64,000 nucleotides of DNA from an uncultured Burkholderiales bacterium (GTDB taxonomy: Bacteria > Pseudomonadota > Gammaproteobacteria > Burkholderiales > Burkholderiaceae_C), in contig CALMYH010000106.1 in NCBI GenBank assembly GCA_937873395.1, positions 18,133 to 82,132 of the forward strand. Reading direction: 5' to 3'. The notes under the pieces were generated by a model that was not told the DNA's origin, ran no database searches, and worked only from the letters and a program-made list of their open reading frames with translations. Below are positions 30,501-42,332 of the stretch, piece after piece; the first letter of the stretch is position 1, and every line of letters starts with the position of its first letter. Both the position numbers and the translations under genes were made by a program.

Positions 30501-32234
30501 TCACTCGTTGGTGACACTGAGCACTTCGTCGAGTGAGGTCAGTCCCTGCCTGACCTTGAGCAGGCCGGACTCGCGCAGGGTGCGAACACCCTCCTTGCTG
30601 GCCTGCTGGGCAATGTCCAGCGCACTGCCGCCGCGCAGGATGATGCGCTGGATCTCTTCCGAAATCGGCATCACCTGGTAGATGCCGACGCGGCCCTTGT
30701 ACCCGTTGTTGCAGGCCGAGCAGCCCACCGGCTTGTACGGTGTCCAGCTGCCATCAAGCTCCTCGGCCTTGAAGCCGGCATCCAGCAAAGCCTTGCGCGG
30801 TGCGTCCAGCGGGGCCTTGCAGTTGGGGCAAAGCCGCCGTGCCAGCCGCTGGGCGGTGATCAGGATCACGCTGGAGGCGATGTTGAACGTGGGGATGCCC
30901 ATGTTCATCATGCGGGTCAGCGTGGTTGGCGCGTCGTTGGTGTGCAGGGTGGACAGCACGAGGTGACCGGTCTGCGCAGCCTTGATCGAGATGTCGGCCG
31001 TTTCCAGGTCTCGGATTTCGCCGACCATGATGACGTCCGGGTCCTGACGCAGGAATGCCTTGAGGGCGGCCGCAAAGGTCAGCCCCGCCTTGTCGTTCAT
31101 GTTGACCTGGTTGACGCCCGGCAGGTTGATTTCCGACGGGTCTTCGGCCGTCGAGATGTTCACCCCCGGCTTGTTCAGCAGGTTCAGGCAGGTGTAGAGC
31201 GACACCGTCTTGCCCGAGCCGGTCGGACCGGTTACCAGAACCATGCCATAAGGCCTGGAAATGGCATTGAGCAGTCGCTCCTTTTCCTCCGGTTCGTAGC
31301 CCAGCGCATCGATGCCGAGCTTGGCGCTGCTCGGGTCCAGGATACGGATCACGATCTTCTCGCCGAACAGCGTGGGCAGTGTGCTGACCCGGAAGTCGAT
31401 CACCCGGTCGGGACCGATCTTGAGCTTCATCCGGCCATCCTGGGGCACCCGCTTCTCGGAGATGTCCATGCGCGAGATGACCTTGATGCGCGAAGCCAGC
31501 TTGTCCTTGATGGCGATCGGGGGGGACGCGATCTCGCGCAGTTCACCGTCGATGCGGAAGCGCACCCGGTACTGGTGCTCGTAGGGCTCGAAGTGCAGAT
31601 CCGATGCGCGCATGTTGAAGGCATCGATCAGCATCTTGTGCAGGAACTTGACCACCGGAGCGTCTTCGACCTCGGACGTCTTGTCGCTGGTCTCCACCGT
31701 GGTCGGCTCGGTGGCCATCTCGTCGAATTCGAAGTCGCCGCCGACAATGTTGTCGATCGCTTCGCCGGCGCTGGTGGTCAGGGACTCCACCAGCTTGTTG
31801 AGTTTGTCGAACTCGGCAATGACCCAGTCCACACCCATCTGGGTGGCGAACTTGATCTTCTCGGCGGCAGCCAAGTCGGCCGGGTCTGCAGTGGCGACCA
31901 TCAGGCGGTTGTTGCGCTTGCTCAGCACAACGATGCGGTAGTCGGCACAGATTTTGGGGTCCAGCAGACCCTTGGGGAGGCGCTCGGCGTCGATCGCGTC
32001 GAGGTCAAGCAGGGGCGCCGCAAACGCGGTCGACATGGTGTGCGCCATGTCGAACGCGGAGACCGCACCGGAACTGGTGACCTCGGCGATGAAGCTGGTC
32101 CGGCTGCTCTGGGCCTTCTTGTAAAGATCTTCGGCGGCACGCTGCCCCAGCTTGCCCGCAGCCACGAGTGCACGCGCCAAGCCTGGCAAGGCCATGGTCG
32201 AGCTTTCCTGGGTCGGGGTGTCAATGGACGCCAT
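30501..32234 (-). CDS. pilB: Type IV pilus assembly ATPase PilB
   Basis: PilB powers pilus extension. The 577-residue protein has the GspE/PilB N-terminal domain (about residues 50-165) and Walker A in VTGPTGSGKTVSLYTCL. Asp-box and Walker B-like motifs are in EDPSEINLPGVNQ and DVIMVGEIRDLETADI, and the tetracysteine zinc site in RRLCPNCKA plus VGCSACNNGY. The ATG at 32234 has a weak ribosome-binding site. The Met 13 codons later is preceded by AGGAAAG and is a real alternative. No pilA or pilT is in this window. Confidence 0.96.
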   Translation of the reverse strand: MASIDTPTQESSTMALPGLARALVAAGKLGQRAAEDLYKKAQSSRTSFIAEVTSSGAVSAFDMAHTMSTAFAAPLLDLDAIDAERLPKGLLDPKICADYRIVVLSKRNNRLMVATADPADLAAAEKIKFATQMGVDWVIAEFDKLNKLVESLTTSAGEAIDNIVGGDFEFDEMATEPTTVETSDKTSEVEDAPVVKFLHKMLIDAFNMRASDLHFEPYEHQYRVRFRIDGELREIASPPIAIKDKLASRIKVISRMDISEKRVPQDGRMKLKIGPDRVIDFRVSTLPTLFGEKIVIRILDPSSAKLGIDALGYEPEEKERLLNAISRPYGMVLVTGPTGSGKTVSLYTCLNLLNKPGVNISTAEDPSEINLPGVNQVNMNDKAGLTFAAALKAFLRQDPDVIMVGEIRDLETADISIKAAQTGHLVLSTLHTNDAPTTLTRMMNMGIPTFNIASSVILITAQRLARRLCPNCKAPLDAPRKALLDAGFKAEELDGSWTPYKPVGCSACNNGYKGRVGIYQVMPISEEIQRIILRGGSALDIAQQASKEGVRTLRESGLLKVRQGLTSLDEVLSVTNE

Positions 32235-32399
32235 AACCCCGTAATCTAACGTAAATCAACGACTTGCGAAGCGCAATTGACGCAACTTGTGCCGAATTTG
32301 CCGGTTGCTGTGGTTTTGGCGTTGCGAGCGGGGCAGCGGCTGGCGATGGGCGGCGCGTGTGGCGCGCTGTGCGGTCGCCGCCATGGCAACTCATGAATC

Positions 32400-32476
32400 T
32401 GGTCGGGGTGAGAGGATTCGAACCTCCGGCCTCTACGTCCCGAACGTAGCGCTCTACCAGGCTAAGCTACACCCCG
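32400..32476 (-). tRNA. tRNA-Pro (anticodon CGG)
   Basis: A complete 77-base cloverleaf on the minus strand includes an encoded CCA. The acceptor stem CGGGGTG pairs with CACCCCG, the D arm is AGCTTAGCCTGGTAGAGC, the anticodon stem is CTACG/CGTAG with loop TTCGGGA (anticodon CGG), and the T arm is GGTTCGAATCC. It decodes CCG, a frequent codon at this GC content. It lies between ispB and pilB, all on the same strand. Confidence 0.97.
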
Positions 32477-32554
32477 ATGGGCCTTCCAGGAAGGCCATCT
32501 GACAGCAGGCCGGTCTTGAGGGCCGGGTCCTGCAGGGCATGCTCGATGGCGCGA

Positions 32555-33562
32555 TCAGGTGCGCCTCTCAAGCGATGCAACCGGTAATTGTAGCAAAGCC
32601 GAGCGGTACTTGTTGTCGGGCAGTTGTTGCACTGCCTGCGCGGCCCGTTCGGCTTCGGCCATGGCGCAGTGGCGGGCTTGTTCGAGGGCGCCGCTGCGCT
32701 GGATGATCGCCTGGATCCGGTCCAGGTTCGCCAGGTCGCCATTCTCGATCGCCTGGCGGATCAGGTGCCCCTCGCCCGCCTCCACGGTGCGGAGGGCGCA
32801 GATGACGGGCAGGGTGACCTTGCCCTCTCGCAGGTCGTCGCCAAGATTCTTGCCGAGTTCATCGGCCTGTCCCTCGTAGTCCAGCACGTCGTCGATGATC
32901 TGGAAAGCGGTGCCGAGCGCCTGGCCGTAGGTGGCGCAAGCGGTTTCTGTGGCGGGATCGGACCCGTGCAGGATGGCCGCCAGGCGTGCACTGGCCTCGA
33001 ACAGCTTGGCGGTCTTGGAGCGGATCACCTTCAGGTAGGCGTCTTCATCCAGCGATGCGTCGTGCATGTTCATCAGCTGCAGCACCTCGCCTTCGGCGAT
33101 GACGTTGGTGGCTTCGGACAAGACTTGCATGACGCGCATGTTGTCGACGTCGACCATCATCTGGAAGGCGCGCGAGTACAGGAAGTCGCCCACCAGCACG
33201 CTGGCGGCGTTGCCGAAGCGCTCGTTGGCCGTGTCTCGGCCGCGCCGCAAGGTGGACTCGTCCACCACATCGTCGTGCAGCAGCGTGGCGGTGTGGATGA
33301 ACTCCACCACGGCTGCCAGTGCGTGGCGTTGGGGGTGCTGGCTGCCGAGGGCGCCACTGACCAGCAGCAGGAGGGCCGGTCGCAGGCGTTTGCCACCCGC
33401 CGAGATGATGTACTGGGCCACTTCCCTGACCAGGGGCACATCGGAGGTCAGGCGGTCGGCAATGACCTGATCGACCCGCTTCATGTCGTCCTGCAGCAGG
33501 TCGAGGACGGAGGTGTTGGGGGTGGGGGCGTTCAAGATGACAGGCTGGAGGGGCCGCGGCAA
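32555..33562 (-). CDS. ispB: Octaprenyl diphosphate synthase (polyprenyl synthetase)
   Basis: IspB makes the polyprenyl tail of ubiquinone. The 335-residue protein has the first Asp-rich motif LLHDDVVDES (about residue 97), the GGKRLRP substrate site and the second Asp-rich motif IIDDVLDY. The N terminus lacks an ATG. The TTG at 33562 or a later TTG at 33535 are the candidates, so the start is unsure by about nine codons. The placement next to divergent rplU-rpmA-obgE is the common proteobacterial order. The chain length is inferred from family and context. Confidence 0.92.
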   Translation of the reverse strand: MPRPLQPVILNAPTPNTSVLDLLQDDMKRVDQVIADRLTSDVPLVREVAQYIISAGGKRLRPALLLLVSGALGSQHPQRHALAAVVEFIHTATLLHDDVVDESTLRRGRDTANERFGNAASVLVGDFLYSRAFQMMVDVDNMRVMQVLSEATNVIAEGEVLQLMNMHDASLDEDAYLKVIRSKTAKLFEASARLAAILHGSDPATETACATYGQALGTAFQIIDDVLDYEGQADELGKNLGDDLREGKVTLPVICALRTVEAGEGHLIRQAIENGDLANLDRIQAIIQRSGALEQARHCAMAEAERAAQAVQQLPDNKYRSALLQLPVASLERRT

Positions 33563-33663
33563 GCCGGTGCGGGGTTTCGTATGCGGCCGATTATAGAAAG
33601 CGGGGCTGCCGGCGCCCCGGGTGGGTGCCTTGATGGCTCTGCGTGGTGAGGCGCGCCGGTGGC

Positions 33664-33692
33664 TTGCCGGACCGATCTGCCCGTGGTAAACT
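33664..33692 (+). promoter_or_regulatory. Sigma-70-type promoter of rplU-rpmA
   Basis: TTGCCG at 33664-33669 and TAAACT at 33687-33692 are separated by 17 bases and lie about 90 bases before the rplU ATG. This is the best housekeeping promoter match in the window. The leader before rplU could carry further regulation, but I see no clear L21-binding structure. Confidence 0.6.
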
Positions 33693-33783
33693 AGTGGGCT
33701 TGGCAGAAATCCGTCTGTCAGGTTTTGATGTGTTCTTTGCTCAGGCCGAAAGGTCAGGGCTGGGAATCACCTGAAAGGTTCAT

Positions 33784-34095
33784 ATGTACGCGGTCATAAA
33801 AACCGGTGGCAAGCAGTATCGCGTTGCCGCTGGCGAAAAAATCAAAGTAGAACAGATTGCTGCGGATGTGGGCCAGGAGATCGTCATCGACCAGGTTCTG
33901 GCTGTCGGCAACGGCGCTGAACTGAAGGTCGGTACGCCCCTGGTGTCCGGCGCAACAGTCAAGGCCACCGTGGTGTCCCACGGTCGTGGCGAAAAGGTTC
34001 GCATCTTCAAGATGCGCCGTCGCAAGCACTACCAGAAGCGCCAAGGGCACCGGCAGAATTTCACCGAGCTGCAGATTGCTGCGATCTCTGCATAA
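33784..34095 (+). CDS. rplU: 50S ribosomal protein L21
   Basis: L21 binds 23S rRNA in the large subunit. The 103-residue protein begins [20 protein letters not shown] and ends in the basic [20 protein letters not shown]. The length is standard. GAAAGG lies before the ATG. It is followed after 13 bases by rpmA. Confidence 0.98.
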   Translation: MYAVIKTGGKQYRVAAGEKIKVEQIAADVGQEIVIDQVLAVGNGAELKVGTPLVSGATVKATVVSHGRGEKVRIFKMRRRKHYQKRQGHRQNFTELQIAAISA

Positions 34096-34108
34096 GGAGT
34101 GACTTGAA

Positions 34109-34366
34109 ATGGCACAGAAAAAAGGCGGCGGCTCTACGCGAAACGGGCGCGATTCCAAGCCCAAGATGCTCGGCGTGAAGGCCTTCGGCGGTGAACTGGT
34201 CAGCGCCGGCTCCATCATCGTGCGCCAGCGCGGCACCAAGTTCCACCCCGGTACCAACGTCGGCGTGGGCAAGGACCACACCCTGTTTGCCACGGTGGAC
34301 GGTCACGTGACGTTTGCTGTCAAGGGCGCCCTCAATCGCCAGGTGGTGAGCATCACCCCCGTGTGA
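34109..34366 (+). CDS. rpmA: 50S ribosomal protein L27
   Basis: L27 reaches the peptidyl-transferase centre with its N terminus. The 85-residue protein begins [19 protein letters not shown] and contains [17 protein letters not shown]. The N terminus begins directly with the mature-type AQKKGGGS, without the processed extension found in Firmicutes. A terminator follows. Confidence 0.98.
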   Translation: MAQKKGGGSTRNGRDSKPKMLGVKAFGGELVSAGSIIVRQRGTKFHPGTNVGVGKDHTLFATVDGHVTFAVKGALNRQVVSITPV

Positions 34367-34400
34367 CGCCATGTGGCCTCGCGGTCCCGGCATCGGGTGA

Positions 34401-35552
<1,152 letters not shown>

Positions 35553-35600
35553 GCGTTCGGGGCTGTTTGTTCGTTCGTCAGAAACCATCCGTTGACACCC

Positions 35601-36761
35601 ATGCTTGCAGATGTCAGTTCGTCCATGGCGGAGTCCCCGTCACAGTTGTTGCGCACGGCCCGCCGCATCGTGGTCAAAGTGGGCTCCAGTCTGGTGACCA
35701 ATGAGGGTCGGGGACTGGATGAACAGGCCATCGGACAGTGGAGCGAGCAGCTGGCGGCGCTGGTTCAGCAGGGCCGAGAGCTGGTGATGGTCAGCAGCGG
35801 GGCGGTGGCCGAAGGCATGAAGCGCCTGGGCTGGGCCACGCGGCCGCGCGAGATCCACGAACTGCAGGCCGCTGCGGCCGTGGGACAGATGGGCCTGGTG
35901 CAGATGTACGAGACCAAGCTGAGGGCCTGTGGTGTCGGCAGCGCCCAGGTGCTGCTCACGCACGCCGACCTGGCGGACCGCGAACGTTATCTGAATGCGC
36001 GCTCCACCCTGCTGACCCTGCTCGACCTGAAGGTGGTGCCGGTCATCAACGAGAACGACACGGTGGTCAACGACGAGATCAAGTTCGGTGACAACGATAC
36101 CCTGGGCGCGCTCGTGGCCAACCTGATCGAGGCCGATCTGCTGATCATCCTGACCGACCAAAAGGGGCTTTACACGGCCGATCCGCGCCGCGATCCGACG
36201 GCCGAATTTGTGCACGTGGCGCGGGCGGGAGACCCTCGCCTGGAGGCGATGGCGGGTGGGGCCGGAAGTGGCATCGGCAAGGGCGGCATGATCACCAAGA
36301 TCCTGGCTGCCAGGCGTGCAGCCGGCTCGGGGGCGAGCACGGTGATTGCCTGGGGTCGTGAGCCCCAGGTGCTGCAGCGTCTGGCCGGCGGCGAACCCAT
36401 CGGAACCTGTCTGGTGGCCCAGACACCAAAGAATCAGGCGCGCAAGCGCTGGATGGCCGACCATCTGCAATTGCGCGGTTCGGTGTCGGTCGATGCCGGC
36501 GCCGTGCACAAGCTCGTGAGCGAAGGCAAGAGCCTGTTGCCGATCGGCATGGTCGCCGTCTCAGGAGACTTCTCTCGTGGAGACGTGATCGCGGTCCGGG
36601 ACCCGGAGGGGCGGGAAGTGGCCCGGGGACTGGCCAACTACGCCAGTTCCGAGGCGCGCCTCATCTGCCGACGCTCTTCGGCCGATTTCGAGCGCCTGCT
36701 CGGTTATGCCGCCGAGCCCGAAATGATCCATCGGGACAACCTGGTCCTGATGCCGGCCTGA
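35601..36761 (+). CDS. proB: Glutamate 5-kinase ProB
   Basis: ProB makes gamma-glutamyl phosphate, the first step of proline synthesis. It has the amino-acid-kinase domain ([51 protein letters not shown]-type [12 protein letters not shown]). A C-terminal PUA domain spans about residues 285-365. The start is uncertain: ATG 35601 gives 386 residues, ATG 35625 gives 378 and TTG 35592 gives 389. The site at 35625 is closest to the usual N terminus. Confidence 0.95.
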   Translation: MLADVSSSMAESPSQLLRTARRIVVKVGSSLVTNEGRGLDEQAIGQWSEQLAALVQQGRELVMVSSGAVAEGMKRLGWATRPREIHELQAAAAVGQMGLVQMYETKLRACGVGSAQVLLTHADLADRERYLNARSTLLTLLDLKVVPVINENDTVVNDEIKFGDNDTLGALVANLIEADLLIILTDQKGLYTADPRRDPTAEFVHVARAGDPRLEAMAGGAGSGIGKGGMITKILAARRAAGSGASTVIAWGREPQVLQRLAGGEPIGTCLVAQTPKNQARKRWMADHLQLRGSVSVDAGAVHKLVSEGKSLLPIGMVAVSGDFSRGDVIAVRDPEGREVARGLANYASSEARLICRRSSADFERLLGYAAEPEMIHRDNLVLMPA

Positions 36762-36787
36762 CCGGCGCCCGAAGGCCATTCTGGCGT

Positions 36788-37405
36788 TCAGCGACGCTGC
36801 GGATCCGGGTCGAAACTCCCGCCCGGTGGCAACTCGATCTGGGCCTGCACGCCGGGGTGTGTCCGCACACCGACGGCCTCGTCGCCAGGGCGCTGGCGCA
36901 TGCCGCTGCGCAGGTAGCGGTTGCGGGTGTCACTGCGAGGCAGGTAGCGCGCCAGCTCGGTGAGCGCCATTTCGTACACGCCGCGCTTGAACTCGACCAC
37001 CACGTCCAGCGGAACCCAATAGTCGTGCCAGCGCCAGGCGTCGAATTCCGGATGGTTGCTGGCACGCAGGTTCAGGTGCCAGTCCTGGGCAACGAGACGA
37101 AGCAGGTACCAGATCTGCTTCTGGCCCTTGTAATGCCCACGCGCGTCCCGGCGAATGAATCGGTCCGGCACCTCGTAGCGCAACCAGTCGCGTGTGCGAG
37201 CCACGATGGCCACGTGTTCCGGACGAAGACCGATCTCTTCGTGCAGCTCCCGGTACATCGCCTGCTCGGGCGTCTCTCCCCGATCGATGCCCCCTTGGGG
37301 AAACTGCCAGGAGTGCGAGCGGATGCGCTTGCCCCAGAACACCTGGTTTTTCTGGTTGAGCAGAATGATGCCGACATTGGGCCTGAAGCCTTCTCTGTCA
37401 AGCAT
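36788..37405 (-). CDS. rppH: RNA pyrophosphohydrolase RppH
   Basis: RppH removes pyrophosphate from mRNA 5' ends and starts decay. I start at the ATG at 37405, giving 205 residues from [18 protein letters not shown]. The Nudix box is [18 protein letters not shown] followed by HEEIGL. The C-terminal part after about residue 155 is a variable, arginine-rich tail. The open frame upstream has no family features. It is divergent from proS across 151 bases. Confidence 0.95.
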   Translation of the reverse strand: MLDREGFRPNVGIILLNQKNQVFWGKRIRSHSWQFPQGGIDRGETPEQAMYRELHEEIGLRPEHVAIVARTRDWLRYEVPDRFIRRDARGHYKGQKQIWYLLRLVAQDWHLNLRASNHPEFDAWRWHDYWVPLDVVVEFKRGVYEMALTELARYLPRSDTRNRYLRSGMRQRPGDEAVGVRTHPGVQAQIELPPGGSFDPDPQRR

Positions 37406-37556
37406 AATCGACCCCAAATTTTGAACTGTGTTCATTATGCATCGCGGTGTGGAAATTGCGAAGCGGGGCAAGCCCCGGTCACACACCCGACACATGACGC
37501 ATTTCTGCGTTTCCCGCCTGTTTCCACGAGCCGCCTGAGCGGCCTGCACCCATTCC

Positions 37557-39302
37557 ATGAAAGCCTCCCAGTTTCTGATCTCCACCCTCAAGGAAGCCCC
37601 TGCCGATGCCGAGGTGGTCAGCCACCGGCTCATGACCCGGGCGGGCATGATCAAGAAGCTGGGCGCCGGCATCTACAGCTACATGCCCATGGGCTTGCGG
37701 GTGATCCAGAAGGTGGAGCGCATCGTGCGTGAGGAGATGAACCGGGCCGGCGCCGTCGAGATGACGATGCCGGTGGTGCAGCCGGCCGAGCTCTGGCAGG
37801 AGACCGGGCGCTTTGAAAAGATGGGGCCCGAACTGCTGCGTATCAAGGACCGCCACGAGCGCGACTTTGTGGTGCAGCCCACCAGTGAGGAAGTGGTCAC
37901 TGACGTGGCGCGGCAGGAATTCCGGAGCTACAAGCAGCTGCCCAAAAACCTCTACCAGATCCAGACCAAGTTCAGGGATGAGCGTCGGCCGCGTTTTGGC
38001 CTGATGCGCGGGCGCGAGTTCATCATGAAGGATGCCTATTCCTTCGACCGGGACGAAGCAGGCGCCAAGGCGAGCTACCAGGGCATGGCGGCCGCCTACC
38101 GCCGCATCTTCGACCGCTTCGGGTTGCGTTACCGGGCCGTGGCGGCCGACAGCGGTGCGATCGGGGGTGATCTGAGCGAAGAGTTCCAGGTGATCGCCGC
38201 CACCGGCGAGGATGCCATCGTGTACTGTCCGGGCAGCGACTATGCGGCCAACCTCGAGAAGGCCGAAGCGCTGCCGCCGGCCGGCCCGCGCCCTGCGCCA
38301 GCCAACCCGATGACCCGCACACCCACGCCGGGCAAGGCCACCTGCGCAGACGTCGCTGAACTGCTGGGCGTGCCGCTGGCCACCACGGTCAAGTCATTGG
38401 TGCTGGCCACCGACGAACTGAACGAAGCCGGTGAGGTGGCCCGGAGCCAGGTCTGGCTGTTGCTGTTGCGCGGTGACCATGACATGAACGAGGTCAAGGT
38501 GGGCAAGGTGCCCGGCCTGGACAAGGGTTTCCGTTTTGCCACGGTGCCCGAGATCGAGGCCCATTTCGGCTGCAAGCCAGGCTACCTCGGCCCCATCGGC
38601 CTGAAGCAGCCGCTCCGAATCGTGGCCGACCGCGAGGTGGCGGTGATGGCCGACTGGATCTGCGGCGCCAACGAGCTGGACTTTCACCTCACCGGCGTGA
38701 ACTGGAGCCGCGACCTGCCCGAGCCCGACTGCGTGGCCGACATACGCAACGTGGTCGAGGGTGACCCGTCGCCCGATGGCCAGGGGGCGCTGGCCATCGA
38801 GCGCGGCATCGAGGTCGGCCATGTGTTCTACCTGGGCACCAAGTACAGCCAGGCCATGAACGCCACCTTCCTGGACACCGACGGCAAGCCCAGGCACTTC
38901 GAGATGGGCTGCTATGGCATCGGCATCACGCGTCTGCCGGCAGCGGCCATCGAACAGAACCACGACGAGCGCGGCATCATCTGGCCCGATGCCCTGGCGC
39001 CCTTCACCGTGGTGGTGTGTCCGGTGGGCGCGGATCGCAGCGAGGCGGTCAAGGCCGCCGCCGACGAGCTTTACGCCGGCCTGTTGGCCGCGGGGGTGGA
39101 CGTGATCCTGGACGACCGCGGTGAGCGCCCGGGTGCCATGTTTGCGGATTGGGAACTGATCGGGGTGCCACACCGCGTGACCATCGGCGACCGGGGCCTG
39201 AAAGAAGGCATGGTCGAGTACCAGCACCGCCGCGATGCCGCGGCGACCAAGGTGCCGGCGACCGACGCCCTGGCCTTCGTCCGGGGGCGCGTTTCGGCGT
39301 GA
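37557..39302 (+). CDS. proS: Prolyl-tRNA synthetase ProS
   Basis: ProS charges tRNA-Pro. The 581-residue class II synthetase is the bacterial form with an inserted YbaK-like editing domain (about residues 230-390; [20 protein letters not shown]). Class II motif 1 is in [19 protein letters not shown] and motif 2 in [20 protein letters not shown]. An anticodon-binding domain lies at the C terminus. Its stop overlaps the next gene in a GTGA. It is the synthetase for the tRNA-Pro encoded at 32400-32476. Confidence 0.97.
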   Translation: MKASQFLISTLKEAPADAEVVSHRLMTRAGMIKKLGAGIYSYMPMGLRVIQKVERIVREEMNRAGAVEMTMPVVQPAELWQETGRFEKMGPELLRIKDRHERDFVVQPTSEEVVTDVARQEFRSYKQLPKNLYQIQTKFRDERRPRFGLMRGREFIMKDAYSFDRDEAGAKASYQGMAAAYRRIFDRFGLRYRAVAADSGAIGGDLSEEFQVIAATGEDAIVYCPGSDYAANLEKAEALPPAGPRPAPANPMTRTPTPGKATCADVAELLGVPLATTVKSLVLATDELNEAGEVARSQVWLLLLRGDHDMNEVKVGKVPGLDKGFRFATVPEIEAHFGCKPGYLGPIGLKQPLRIVADREVAVMADWICGANELDFHLTGVNWSRDLPEPDCVADIRNVVEGDPSPDGQGALAIERGIEVGHVFYLGTKYSQAMNATFLDTDGKPRHFEMGCYGIGITRLPAAAIEQNHDERGIIWPDALAPFTVVVCPVGADRSEAVKAAADELYAGLLAAGVDVILDDRGERPGAMFADWELIGVPHRVTIGDRGLKEGMVEYQHRRDAAATKVPATDALAFVRGRVSA

Positions 39303-39946
39303 GTGCCGCGCCAGGCCGGAACCTGTGGCTCCGCCGCGACTGGCTCGGCGGTGTCGCAGCGGTGGGTGTCAGCGGTCTGCTCGGCACCAGACCGGTGCAT
39401 GCCGGCGGTCAACTGGAAGAGCCGCTGGCCGATTCGGTGCGTACCGCCCTCAGCGCGGCCATTGCGCACAGTGAGCCGCCGGTGCCGGTCTTTGCCGACA
39501 CCGAACGACGCCTCGCCTACCTGCGCTGGCTGGGCGCCACCAGCGATCGGCTGCACCGCCGCAAGCCGGATTTCCAGACCCGCATCGAGTTCCTGCAGAC
39601 GGTCTGGTACGAGACCCGTCGCGCGCAACTGGACACCACGCTGGTGCTGGGCCTGATCCAGGTGGAAAGCGCGTTCCGCAAGTTCGCCATCTCGCGCGTC
39701 GGCGCCCGCGGCTACATGCAGATCATGCCGTTCTGGGCTCGCCTGATCGGCGACGGCGACGTGAGCAGGCTGTTCGACATGCGCGTCAACCTGCGCTTTG
39801 GCTGCGTCATCCTGAGGCATTACCTGGATCGCGAGCGTCAGGACACCTTCATGGCGCTGGGACGTTACAACGGGAGCCGGGGACGCAGCGAATACCCCAA
39901 TGCCGTCTACGCGGCAGCCCGCCACTGGGTGCATCCGGACGCGTGA
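39299..39946 (+). CDS. Lytic transglycosylase (SLT domain)
   Basis: This 215-residue protein starts at a GTG that overlaps the proS stop. It has a basic N terminus with twin arginines ([19 protein letters not shown]), which may be a signal sequence. The SLT domain has catalytic Glu123 in [20 protein letters not shown], with [10 protein letters not shown] chitinase/lysozyme-like C-terminal stretch, [18 protein letters not shown], follows. It should cleave peptidoglycan in the periplasm. The neighbouring proS suggests transcription coupling only. Confidence 0.87.
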   Translation: MSAAPGRNLWLRRDWLGGVAAVGVSGLLGTRPVHAGGQLEEPLADSVRTALSAAIAHSEPPVPVFADTERRLAYLRWLGATSDRLHRRKPDFQTRIEFLQTVWYETRRAQLDTTLVLGLIQVESAFRKFAISRVGARGYMQIMPFWARLIGDGDVSRLFDMRVNLRFGCVILRHYLDRERQDTFMALGRYNGSRGRSEYPNAVYAAARHWVHPDA

Positions 39947-39955
39947 TCGGGCGCC

Positions 39956-40960
39956 TCACTGCAGGAAGCCGATTTTTCCCCGACCCTGGCCCTGGCGGGG
40001 CAGATCCCCGTCTTCCAGGGTGTAACGGCTGTCGAGCCGCGCGTTGCCGAAGGCCGTCATGAGGGCGCGCCGCATCTCGCGCGGGGCCAGCTGGGCCAGC
40101 TGGTCCAGCACGTCCTCGGGTGGCTCCGGGTCGAAGCGCTGCCCCCAGTCGTGCTCGCCTCGGATGCCCCGGTACAGGTGGGCCGCGATCTTGCGCGCGG
40201 CATCCAGCGAGGGCGGCGCGATCTCGAACACGTTCATGCGGTTGAGAATGGGTTCGGGGATGCCGCGTTCGTCGTTGGCGGTGGTGACCCAGATCACCTG
40301 GCTGGCGTCGATCGGCACTTCGGCAAATTCGTCGACGAAGCTCTGGGCGGTGTCGTGCTCCAGCAGGCTGTAAAGGGCTCCGAGCGGGTCGTACTGGGCG
40401 TCGCCGCTGGCCTTGTCGATCTCGTCGACCACAATGACCGGATTGGCGTACTGGCCGTCGACCAGGGCCTCGAACACCTTGCCGGGCTTGGCGCCTTTCC
40501 ATTGCGATGAGGAACCGGAGAGCAGCCAGCCGGCCGTCATGGAGCTCATGGGAATCAGGTTCATGCCGGTGCCCAGCAGATCGGCCATCTGGCGGGCGAA
40601 ATGGGTCTTGCCCACACCAGGGGGACCCAGCAGCAGGATGGGGGTGACTTCCAGGCTGTCGTGGCTGTCCTGGCTCAGGGCCACATGGCGCTTGACGTCA
40701 TCGAGCACCTCGGTGAAGTTGGGCAGGAGTTCGTACAGGGGCGCCATGTCGGGCACGCCCGATGGCTTGACCGCAAAACGCTGTGGACCGCGCTCCAGCA
40801 TGCGTTGCCAGGTGTTGCGCAGGCTCTCGTATTCGCGCTCGTTGCCGCTGGCCTGCAGCTTGGCCAGCTTGCGTTCGACCGCATCGGCGTCGTAGACGCT
40901 GCGCATCTGGGCAATCGGCAGGCCCAGGGCGGGGGTTGTCACCAGACTGCGAGAGCTCAT
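39956..40960 (-). CDS. Lon-like AAA+ ATPase without protease domain
   Basis: This 334-residue protein has one AAA+ module. Walker A is in LLLGPPGVGKTHFARQMA (about residues 110-127), Walker B in PVIVVDEIDKASGD and sensor 1 in VIWVTTANDERGIP, with an arginine-finger region ILNRMNVFEI. The core resembles the ATPase part of Lon, but no Ser-Lys protease domain follows. The C terminus ends RQGQGRGKIGFLQ. The cellular role is unknown; it may remodel a partner or assist another protease. A strong GGAGGTCTC precedes the ATG. Confidence 0.8.
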   Translation of the reverse strand: MSSRSLVTTPALGLPIAQMRSVYDADAVERKLAKLQASGNEREYESLRNTWQRMLERGPQRFAVKPSGVPDMAPLYELLPNFTEVLDDVKRHVALSQDSHDSLEVTPILLLGPPGVGKTHFARQMADLLGTGMNLIPMSSMTAGWLLSGSSSQWKGAKPGKVFEALVDGQYANPVIVVDEIDKASGDAQYDPLGALYSLLEHDTAQSFVDEFAEVPIDASQVIWVTTANDERGIPEPILNRMNVFEIAPPSLDAARKIAAHLYRGIRGEHDWGQRFDPEPPEDVLDQLAQLAPREMRRALMTAFGNARLDSRYTLEDGDLPRQGQGRGKIGFLQ

Positions 40961-41120
40961 GAGACCTCCAGGACGAAAGCAGGTACGCCTTCATTCAAGC
41001 ACATCTCATGCCCACCCTCAAGGCAGGAAAAACCGCAGTAAAGCGGATCAATCCCTGTCATTCGGGGTGGGTGTGACGGAGTTCGCGTGCGGTGGGGCGA
41101 GCCGCCATCCGCACGGATGG

Positions 41121-41444
41121 TCAGGCCTGACCGCTGATGACCTGCTGCAGCTCGCCCGACTGGTACATCTCCATCATGATGTCCGAGCCGCCAATGAATT
41201 CGCCCCGCACGTACAGCTGCGGAATGGTGGGCCAGTTGCTGTAGTCCTTGATGCCCTGGCGAATGGCGTCGTCTTCCAGCACGTTGACCGTGGTCAGTTG
41301 GCGCGGATCGACGCCGCAGGCCTTGAGGATCTGGATGGCGCGGCCGGAAAAGCCGCACATCGGGAAGCTGGCGGAGCCCTTCATGAAGAGCACGATCTCG
41401 TGGTTCTTGACCAACTGGTCGATCTGGGTCTGGGTGTCGCTCAT
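41121..41444 (-). CDS. grxD: Monothiol glutaredoxin GrxD
   Basis: GrxD carries 2Fe-2S clusters, often with BolA-type partners such as the one ending at base 74. The 107-residue protein has the monothiol active site Cys30 in FPMCGFSGRAIQIL. The glutathione-binding TIPQLYVRGEFIGGSDIMMEM follows. The length is normal. It lies 54 bases after prmC on the same strand. Confidence 0.95.
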   Translation of the reverse strand: MSDTQTQIDQLVKNHEIVLFMKGSASFPMCGFSGRAIQILKACGVDPRQLTTVNVLEDDAIRQGIKDYSNWPTIPQLYVRGEFIGGSDIMMEMYQSGELQQVISGQA

Positions 41445-41498
41445 GGTGCTGGAGTCCTTGCTGTCCGGAAGCGGGACATCACCCGCCGAAACATTTGA

Positions 41499-42332
41499 TT
41501 ATCTATGCCGGGGCAGCTGCCCGCCACTGCAGCGTTCGATGCCCGCAAGGTCGGTGCGGCTGTTGACAGCGCCCAAGCCGGCGTCTCGCAACAGCCCTCG
41601 GACGGCGGTGGCCTGGTCGAATCCGTGTTCCAGCAGCAGCCACCCTCCCGTCATCAGGTGGTCGGGGGCGCTGGCGATGATGCGGCGCAGGTCGTCCAGA
41701 CCATCGGCACCGGCCGTGAGGGCCAAGCGCGGCTCGTGGCCCAGGGCATCCAGGTGCGGGTCGCCTTCGGCGATGTAGGGGGGGTTGCTCACGATCACCT
41801 GGAAGCGTTCCCCCGGTACGGCGGCCAGCCAGCTGCCCTGGAGGAAACGCACGGGCAGGTCCAGCCGCCGGGCGTTGGCCTGGGCGACCGCCAGCGCGTC
41901 GCTGCTGGCATCGGTGGCCGTTACCTGGGCGTCGGGCCGCCGGGACGCCACACCCAGGGCGATGGCACCGCTGCCCGTTCCGAGATCGAGCAGCCGGGCG
42001 GTTGAGCCGGGAGGCGGCAGCACATCCAGAGCCCATTCGAGCAGCACTTCGGTGTCCGGGCGGGGCACCAGCACGCGGGAATCGACTGCCAGGGTCAGAC
42101 CGGCGAATTCCCGCCGACCCAGCAGGTAGGCCACCGGCTCGCCGGCCTGCCGGCGCTGCACCAGCGCGTCCCAGAGCGCAGCGGCGTCGCAAGGCAAGGG
42201 GTCGCTGTCGTGCGCGATCAGCCAGGCCCTGTCGTGCGGCGAGCGGCCCAGTGCGTGCAGCACCAGCATCTGGGCATCCAGCCGGTCCAGACCGGCAGCG
42301 GCCGCCTGTGTCAAGGCATCCAGCAGCGTCAT
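41499..42332 (-). CDS. prmC: Release factor glutamine methyltransferase PrmC
   Basis: PrmC methylates the GGQ glutamine of RF1 and RF2. I start at the ATG at 42332, which overlaps the prfA stop (277 residues). It has an N-terminal helical domain and a SAM-binding fold with [16 protein letters not shown]. The catalytic NPPY is in [13 protein letters not shown]. The adjacent prfA encodes its substrate, a common pairing. Confidence 0.95.
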   Translation of the reverse strand: MTLLDALTQAAAAGLDRLDAQMLVLHALGRSPHDRAWLIAHDSDPLPCDAAALWDALVQRRQAGEPVAYLLGRREFAGLTLAVDSRVLVPRPDTEVLLEWALDVLPPPGSTARLLDLGTGSGAIALGVASRRPDAQVTATDASSDALAVAQANARRLDLPVRFLQGSWLAAVPGERFQVIVSNPPYIAEGDPHLDALGHEPRLALTAGADGLDDLRRIIASAPDHLMTGGWLLLEHGFDQATAVRGLLRDAGLGAVNSRTDLAGIERCSGGQLPRHR

